NCBI RefSeq assembly: GCF_002127325.2
Contig: NC_035435.2
Span: 120,151,127-120,215,126 of the forward strand
Reading direction: 5' to 3'
From: Helianthus annuus
Lineage: Eukaryota > Streptophyta > Magnoliopsida > Asterales > Asteraceae
DNA: 64,000 bases
In this document: positions 57,252-64,000 of the stretch, one piece after another
Position numbering within the stretch: the first letter of the stretch is position 1
Layout: each line of letters begins with the position of its first letter
Notes under the pieces: model-generated
The model's database searches: none
What the model saw: the letters and a program-made list of their open reading frames with translations, nothing else
Told to the model about the DNA's origin: nothing
Made by a program: the position numbers and the translations under genes

Positions 57252-60200
57252 TATAACACCCCGTGTTTTCGAATGTCAAAGTCAAAGTCAAAGTCCAAGT
57301 CAACTTTGACTTCTTTGACTGTTAATGTTTCTCTTTACTTTTTGTATTATGTGGAGTAAGTGTTGTCTAATGAAATGATGGAATGTTTAATCAATACGAC
57401 CGACTTACGACTGTGAATAATAGGAAGTAACAATGCGATAAAGTTAATCAATCAATAACCAAGCTAATTGATTCATCAATCGAACTCGAGACTCGAAGTA
57501 TGTGAACTCTGGTGTTATTATACGTGTGTGTGCGCCTTATGTGTGACAACCCTCACTAAACCAGGTATCCGTACGATTTAATTAATAAATAATTGCTGCT
57601 TAATTACTGTGCTTAACTGAAACTGCTGACAAACTGCTACTTGATTTCTAGTACTTGTATATTCCTGCATCATACTTTGATTTCCGTCACTACATTATTT
57701 ACAAGTTGAACCTTAGTGACAAACATGATGCACTAAAGCACAGTAGCATTAGAACGGATAACCTATTGAACGTGCTGATAAAGCCAGCATCAGGCAGACA
57801 CTGCCTCTAAAGGCCTGTATGAGCCTGAAATATTTTACTACACCCATAGTGAGTGTAGGGATACAAGGGTTGTAGAATTGCGTCTCTAGGAATAAGATAT
57901 AATGACTGGATGTGCCTAAAACGTACTCTAAGCACGAAACACAGCACTTTTATTTACATACTAGCTTCTGGCTAACTAATAAAGTGCCAAAACATTAGGA
58001 AAATATTCCTGACACTTTGTAGAATAAATAGTGTCACTAAAAATATTATTAACGACGCTTAAAAGCTTACTTAAGCACTTTAACGGATTACCATCCAACC
58101 GAACAACCGGACTAAACCCGGAACATGAAAATATGGCCAATAATATTATTGATCTTTTTCTGAGCCAGTTAGGGTCCCTGATTACCCTAACACCCGCGTT
58201 AAAACATAACATGTGACTAACCGAGTTAACCCTAAAACTAACTTGGTTTAAAGTAACTAAACACTCACCATTTGATTGGAATTGAACTAGGGACCCCCCC
58301 CCCTTGGGCCGATTCGGTCCCCATGTAACTAGGCAAGTACCCTTTTGATTATTATATAAAATCTTGTCTCAAATCTAGATGACATTAGAACCAAGGGTTA
58401 ATCACACTAATTTTATCTATAAGTACCAACATTTGCATAAGGGATTTGTCATTCCATAACACCACCCAAAACTCTCTCCTCTCCTCTCCCTTTCACTCTC
58501 GGCCGAACCCTCCTTGGGTCACCACCACCATTTTCGGCTCTTGTTCATCCATTCCAACATCACACAAGTATTCAAGGTCACGTATTGGGAGTCTTGGAGC
58601 AAACGGAAGCGGAAGGACCTCGTTATCTTGCTTTTATCCACCACCTTTTCGCCTATAATCTTCCCTAGCCCCGAGCTAGAGGTATAACACTTAAAACTCA
58701 TTCTCGAACATATCTAAGGTGGTTAATAAGATTTGTAACGGTAAAAACTCGGAAACTTGCATTTTGAATCTTTAAAGTTTACTAAAACATGAAGATTGAT
58801 GGTTAAAAGCTTAATACTTGTGTAAAAGTTGTATTATTTGTAAGTGGTGATTATTGAGGCCCGATCTACGTTGTGGTAGCTCGGATCATCGTTTAACCCG
58901 ACTTTGTTAAGATCATAGATCTTGACATAAGCTTGTTTCTATCGGTACAAGGGTTAAAAGGTGAAACTCTACCACACGAGAAACATGAACTTGTGTAAAA
59001 GTATTTTTACTTGTAAAATAGTGTTTAAAACTAGCGGATCTACGTATCTGCAAGTGGTATTTTCAAAGGACCAAGTGTCGAGAAAATCATGTTTTCTAAA
59101 AGACGGATAACACACTAACAAATATGATTTTACAAACCACAAGTGTATAAACACTTGTGAAATGAAAAGTTTCGACAAAATAACAATCTTTGAGAAAGAT
59201 GACGGGAAGTTGTAAAGGATGATTTATTTTAAAAACGAGGTTTTTACGGGATTAAATTATTTTACACATAGATCCACAAACTATAACGAGATCTACACTA
59301 TAGTTTTCGGAAAAACTACAAGTTCATGTGATTATGCGATTTACATACTTGTCGGCTAGTTTGATGTGTCGGAATTTGATTGGTTGATTTAAAGAAGTTG
59401 TTGAAATGATTTTGTAAAAGAAAATGATACGCTTGAAAGCGTGGCCACCTCCAGTTACAGAGGAAACTCTGGCGAAATTTTTCTAAAAACTAACACTTAG
59501 AAATATTTACAAGTGTTAGAATTATTTTCGACATGTTTTCAAAATATATTTCGCCACGACTTTATTTACAAATATGCGGAGGTGGGATTTTCACAAAAAT
59601 AAACGTGATAAATATATACTTAGTAAATATATTTTTCACCACACTGTTTATGATTATTTTTGTGAAAATACATAAATATTATTTTAGAGTAAAAATAATA
59701 TTTCGAACGATAACAGCTCCAAAATAATACAAACGCTTTTACGATAAACATATAAGTTACACCGGTAATTATTATTACCACCTAATCGTTAAAACGTAAC
59801 TTACGCATTATACGGAAATATTCATGAACGCGTATTTTGTCAACGCATTATTTTGGAAGTATTATGTGAAGTGAAAATATAATATTTTTGAGAAAAATAT
59901 TTATATTTTGGAAGTAGAAGTAAAAATATATTAAGTGGGACTTAATGATATACTACAAATACACATGTATTAAATCCCCCATCCTTGGGAAGGAGATTAA
60001 CTACCAAAGTACATGCAAAATATAAACACGGAATAGTTGTCTAACTATTTCCCAAAAACCTAAACTATAAAGCTAAGGCACGGCCATCCGTCTAATAGAA
60101 TTAGTACATGTAGGTCATTGCACAGCTGCCTGACATTCGGAGTACTTGGTATATCGACGCACCGACTGTGAGTTCATGTCCCCCTTTTCTCTTAACTGTT

Positions 60201-60946
60201 TTCAGTTTTCTAAACTGTGGGGGTGAAATACATGTTACATTGATTATGAATACTTTATACATGGTATGGTTAGCGTAAGGAGGTTTGTTACTTAGATCAT
60301 GTGAGTGGGTAGGCGGAAACTTGAGGCCATTAATCCTCATGGTAGGACCGAGGGACAGGAGCGGTAGATCTATCTGGGTGTAGCGAGCCCAGCCCCAGGT
60401 CCAGCATAACGGACCTCGGGGTGACTTAGTGCCCGACGCATAAATCCGCTAGGTTTGAGTCTTCCTACTTGCACTTCACACATATCAGTGGCCTTGCAAA
60501 CCATTGGTGATCTCTTTTTCCTTATTTGCTACATACCAGGGTTTTTGATGAATACAAAGATTTATTTACTCACTTTCGCATGAACTCGCTCAACATTATT
60601 GTTGATTTTTCAACTTACATGTATTTCAGGGAATTAAAGATCTGGCACGGTATGGCATGTTTTTCCCGCTGCATTAGTCACCGAGGTCATCCAGGGTTTG
60701 GGGAATGTGACTCTTTCCTGGACAAGTCACAGTCCTTAAACCATGTTTATGTTACGTTTGGTGTTTGTAATGTTTGGACAAGTTTATGGTTGTTAGGGTG
60801 TTATCCCGCTAAGACAATGTTATGGTATTTTTATTTTAATGGATGATCTTGCATATTTTTAATTCATATAGCTTTGTTATGATTAAGCTATGGTATTAAG
60901 AAGTCACACCAAATTAACCACGCTTCCGCAAAGCCAGGGTGTGACA
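57252..60946 (+). repeat. Long 5' LTR of a plus-strand Tekay-like gypsy element
   Basis: The right edge CAGGGTGTGACA is followed three bases on by a methionine-tRNA primer site, fixing the LTR end. The left edge is placed at TATAACACCCCGTGTTTTCG, resembling the common TGTAACACCCC gypsy LTR start with TG changed to TA. This gives an unusually long LTR of about 3.7 kb. It contains GTCAAAGTCAAAGTC repeats, a possible TATA word near 58416-58427 and a CT-rich tract after it. The partner LTR is outside the window, so the left boundary is provisional. Confidence 0.62.
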
Positions 60947-60949
60947 GCT

Positions 60950-60961
60950 TGGTATCAGAGC
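60950..60961 (+). other. Primer binding site, tRNA-iMet type
   Basis: TGGTATCAGAGC follows the LTR end after three bases and perfectly fits the usual initiator methionine tRNA primer site. Confidence 0.92.
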
Positions 60962-61110
60962 TCTGATCATAGCGAACTAGGATTCCTTCTCGAGTCTAGA
61001 CTATGATCACTAGGGCTCTCACGAAAACATTTTTACTGCATACCACTTAAGTCCAGATCCAAAACCTTTTTATAAACAAATGTTGAGCGCATTTTATTTA
61101 TTATTTTTAG

Positions 61111-61380
61111 GCTCAGTCTGGGAGGCTGAGGCTCGGTCTGGGAGACTGAGGCTCGGTCTGGGAGGCCGAGGCTCGATCCAATGGATCGAGGTAGTTGTCT
61201 AGTGGGACTAGGGAGTCAGTCTGGGAGGCTGGGAGAATTGACTAGTGGGACTAGGGAGTCAGTCTGGGAGGCTGGGAGAATTGACTAGTGGGACTAGGGA
61301 GTCAGTCTGAGAGACTGGGAGGCTAGTGGGACTAGGAAAGGCAGTCTGGGAGGCTGGGAGGCTAGTGGGACTAGGAGAAT
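61111..61380 (+). repeat. Tandem repeats in the leader of the plus-strand gypsy element
   Basis: Units built from CAGTCTGGGAGGCTG and CTAGTGGGACTAGGGAG recur about eight times. A related first block repeats GGCTCGGTCTGGGAG. They lie between the primer site and the leader ORF. Confidence 0.82.
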
Positions 61381-61467
61381 TATGTGATATCTTACTTGGT
61401 AACTTATGTGATTACCTGATTGTATAACTGATTATTTGTGCATATTTGTGGTTATGTTACTGACATT

Positions 61468-63060
61468 ATGAGTCACCTGTGCCATGCGACGTGTTTATGC
61501 GTATGTGACTCGGACACCACCGGACCCCTACCTATCGTATCTGATGACCTCCCATCTTCGGAGCATGAGGTGCATACATCTGATTCCACCAGCACGGACG
61601 ACGACGATTTCCAGCCCTTCGCACTACCCGAGGGTGCTGATGAGCCTGCGGATGGCCCCCCTGCTGAGTACTTACCCCTAGTAGTGATTCCGGCTCCTAT
61701 ACCTTTAGCTGTTTATCCCGCATATGACTTACTACTTGACGCCGAGGCTGACGGCGATATCAATCTGTTTGAGGATGAGCCTATAGAGGATGAGATCCCG
61801 GACGCAGCCCTACTTCCAGCTGGCGATCTTCTGATGATCGCTGATGCCCCTGCTGAGGACTCACCCGCACATTCACCGGTCCCAGACTCCTTTGAGTCTG
61901 TGGCTTCCGCACCATCTCACGAGGTGAGCGCACAGCATTTCGCACATGACTCGGATCCTGACCAGGCATCCTCTGCTGCACCTATTCCGAGCTTTGCGTT
62001 TGAGCATGACGATATAGAGGATTCTGATCCCATTTTTTCTCCGGGATTCGACCCGGATCATGATATTGAGTTTATCCCGATGGACCAGCCCATGGAGGAT
62101 CCCGCTGATCCAGTTGATCCTATTGATCCCGATTTTGATTTTGATATGGCTTTTGATGACCATGAGCCTGCCTTGGCTCCTGAGCAGGCAGCTGCTCTAA
62201 ATCCTATGCCCGAGCATGACCCCGTACATGCTGGCATCCCAGCTGAGCCCGTTCTAGCTGACCCGCCCGTTGATGATCATCTGGAGGATGATCATGTTAT
62301 TGTTGTCGATCTTGTTGTTCCTCCACCTTTTGTTGATGATATATCTGTTGAGCACATTGCACCAGTTGATCCTATTGTTGCTCCCCCATTTGATCCCATT
62401 CCACTTGAGCCTGAGCACGCACTGTTTGCAGACCACATGGATCTACCGGATGAGCATGCACAGCACGGTTGGATACCTGCTGATGAGGACGTTCCACCTT
62501 TGCCCCCTCAGATCCCTGTTACACGACCTGTTGATTTCACTTTTCAGGTTCCTCAGTTCGTACCTCCAGCGAGGGCTGGAGAGGGCGCTTCAGCCCATCC
62601 TTTTGGGCACGTACCGATGTCTATTCCCTTCATGCCCCAGATGTCATCTGTTCCACCCTTTACTTCACCATTTCATGTGGCACCGTTTGACCCCACCAGT
62701 GAGCCTTTGCTTTGGTCGACACCACCAGCCATGCCACCTACTGATCCATACCATCCGTTTCATGTGGGACACACTATAGAGGACGTTTTGATGTCCTTCG
62801 TTCATCAGCATGAGTCACACACGCAGCGTCTCCAGGAGCTCGAGAGAGCTCAGCTGCCACCATGTTCATGCCATGGTCAGATACACTCTCCTCTTCAGCC
62901 ATGTCGATCATTACCCCCAGATTATGCTGCTCGTCTCTTTACACTAGAGCAGCAGGTTGCCTCTGTCATTCGCACTCAGCAGGCTATGGAGGAGGACAGG
63001 CTTCAGCTACGCCGCTTGCTTTACACTTACTTTCCCCCTCCTCCACCACCATCTGTATAG
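61468..63060 (+). CDS. Acidic proline-rich leader ORF upstream of gag, 530 codons, unknown
   Basis: ATG 61468 (MSHLCHATCLCVCDSD) is the first methionine of a frame that runs to TAG 63058-63060. The protein is rich in Asp, Glu, Pro and Ala, with DPVDPIDPDFDFDMAF-like runs and repeated EPxxAPxPxP segments. A likely coiled coil (LFTLEQQVASVIRTQQAMEE) lies near the end, and six prolines close it. No membrane segment or known domain was seen. It lies between the LTR/leader and gag of a Tekay-like element, like the smaller leader ORFs of the element at 6311-29928. The frame is intact over 1.6 kb with sense-strand composition bias, so it is probably translated. Confidence 0.65.
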   Translation: MSHLCHATCLCVCDSDTTGPLPIVSDDLPSSEHEVHTSDSTSTDDDDFQPFALPEGADEPADGPPAEYLPLVVIPAPIPLAVYPAYDLLLDAEADGDINLFEDEPIEDEIPDAALLPAGDLLMIADAPAEDSPAHSPVPDSFESVASAPSHEVSAQHFAHDSDPDQASSAAPIPSFAFEHDDIEDSDPIFSPGFDPDHDIEFIPMDQPMEDPADPVDPIDPDFDFDMAFDDHEPALAPEQAAALNPMPEHDPVHAGIPAEPVLADPPVDDHLEDDHVIVVDLVVPPPFVDDISVEHIAPVDPIVAPPFDPIPLEPEHALFADHMDLPDEHAQHGWIPADEDVPPLPPQIPVTRPVDFTFQVPQFVPPARAGEGASAHPFGHVPMSIPFMPQMSSVPPFTSPFHVAPFDPTSEPLLWSTPPAMPPTDPYHPFHVGHTIEDVLMSFVHQHESHTQRLQELERAQLPPCSCHGQIHSPLQPCRSLPPDYAARLFTLEQQVASVIRTQQAMEEDRLQLRRLLYTYFPPPPPPSV

Positions 63061-63339
63061 AGCTCATCAGTACTGCTTGTGTAGACGTTGGTGAGAGGAC
63101 CGCGATTGCTTTTGGTTGCATAGCATTTTGGAGACTACATGATGATACTGACTTTTGACACATACTTGATGTATTTGATGTATTTGACACTGATTTGATA
63201 TAGCTTTTGGACAGGGGTGATGTAGCCCCTAGTTGATTGATGATTGTATGACACAGTGATGTACTGATACACTTACGTTGTGGTCTCGATATATATGGCA
63301 ATCGCAGTATTCTCATCATATTTGATTCGCTTAATTGCT

Positions 63340-63472
63340 TATTTATATTTTTATGACATGGGATGTTGTGTGTATATTTTTATGACATGGGATGTTGTGT
63401 GTATAATATTTGTGACATGGGATGTTGTGTGATTAGTATTTGAAGTATTGATAACATGAGATGTTATGTGCT
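63340..63472 (+). repeat. Short tandem repeat before gag
   Basis: Three to four units of about 31 bp with core TATGACATGGGATGTTGTGTG lie between the leader ORF and the gag start. Confidence 0.8.
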
Positions 63473-63535
63473 ATTACTATTACTATATACGTACGCGTTA
63501 CTATGGCCTGACCGACATAAACACATCTTTAGAAG

Positions 63536-64000
63536 ATGCCGCCAAGACGTCAACCTCAGCCAATGCCTACGACTCAGGACGAACTACAGCAGGTCATTGC
63601 TGCTGCCATTGCTCAATATGCTGCCTCTCAAGGAGGGATGAGTGGAAGCAACTCTGGCAACATGGGCAACAACAACAATCCGCCTCATGGGTGCACCTAC
63701 AAACAGTTCTTGGACTGCAAGCCCGTAAACTTCGATGGCACAGGTGGTGCTGTCTCCTTCGTCCACTGGGCTGAGAAAACCGAATCCGTACTTCGCATGA
63801 GCAAATGCGCGCTGGATCAACAAGTCACTTACATCTCAGGGCTATTTTTGGATGGAGCCCTATCATGGTGGAATCTACAAGTCCAAACACTTGGCGAAGC
63901 TGCTGCTTACGCACAGACTTGGACCGAGCTGAAAGAACTCATGCGCAAGAAGTACTGTTCCCGCGCTGAAATTCAGAGATTAGAGACCGAGTTCTGGCAT
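63536..64000 (+). CDS. Tekay-like gag, 5' part (continues past the window)
   Basis: ATG 63536 (MPPRRQPQPMPTTQDEL) opens a frame that stays open for all 155 codons to the window edge. After a Gln/Asn/Gly-rich N-terminus comes the capsid domain of Retrotrans_gag type (GCTYKQFLDCKPVNFDGTGG, FVHWAEKTESVLRMSKC, DGALSWWN, WTELKELMRKKYC). The same landmarks occur in the gag at 25448-26791. No break was seen, so this element may be younger or still coding. Confidence 0.9.
   Translation, partial: MPPRRQPQPMPTTQDELQQVIAAAIAQYAASQGGMSGSNSGNMGNNNNPPHGCTYKQFLDCKPVNFDGTGGAVSFVHWAEKTESVLRMSKCALDQQVTYISGLFLDGALSWWNLQVQTLGEAAAYAQTWTELKELMRKKYCSRAEIQRLETEFWH

Overview
The window is a transposon-dense stretch of a flowering-plant nuclear genome. 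The retroelement families (Tekay- and Athila-type Ty3/gypsy elements with tRNA-Met and tRNA-Asp primer sites, a gag-only Ty1/copia element, LINE ORF1 of the DUF4283 type, CACTA, MULE, PIF/Harbinger, SINE) show a plant, and several LTR openings recall the daisy family (Asteraceae). The family-level placement rests on memory of similar repeats and is tentative. Only one credible host gene is present, a two-exon glycine-rich secreted protein at 31583-32601.

Layout. 1-3513: 3' part of a CACTA (En/Spm) element with spliced TNPD-like and TNPA-like transposase genes, ending in a CACTA terminus. 3514-5483: AT-rich, no confident gene. 5484-31089: a nest. A TIR-bounded non-autonomous element with a minisatellite body holds a Tekay-like gypsy element (LTRs 6311-7786 and 28453-29928, TSD AAAAG). 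That element is itself split in its reverse transcriptase by an Athila-like gypsy element (LTRs 9846-11243 and 22941-24327, TSD ATCTC). Both gypsy elements run on the minus strand, have nearly identical LTR pairs and carry disabled reading frames.

31090-34921: the glycine-rich gene, a tRNA-derived SINE (33150-33461) and a PIF/Harbinger-like element (33581-34529, TSD TTA). 34927-45731: a copia element with LTRs, primer site and a very long gag but no pol (TR-GAG architecture), TSD TCCCC. It was later hit by an ORF1-only LINE copy (35503-37369) and a gypsy-like solo LTR (38772-40466, TSD ATTGC). Its 3' part plus about 330 bp of flank is then tandemly triplicated (unit 3406-3407 bp, 42655-52873) across an AAAT microhomology junction.

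52878-57251: a MULE with about 270-bp inverted arms and 9-bp TSD (53177-54569), a Harbinger-like end, and a minus-strand gypsy LTR rich in CGATCG palindromes. 57252-64000: the 5' part of a plus-strand Tekay-like element with a very long LTR (about 3.7 kb), a tandem-repeat leader, an acidic proline-rich 530-codon leader ORF, and an apparently intact gag running off the window edge.

A recurring theme is that several unrelated elements each carry their own array of short palindromic motifs in LTR or leader DNA (CCCGTCGCCGACGGG, CGATCG, CACGGGGCCGTG, AATTCCG/AATTTCG).
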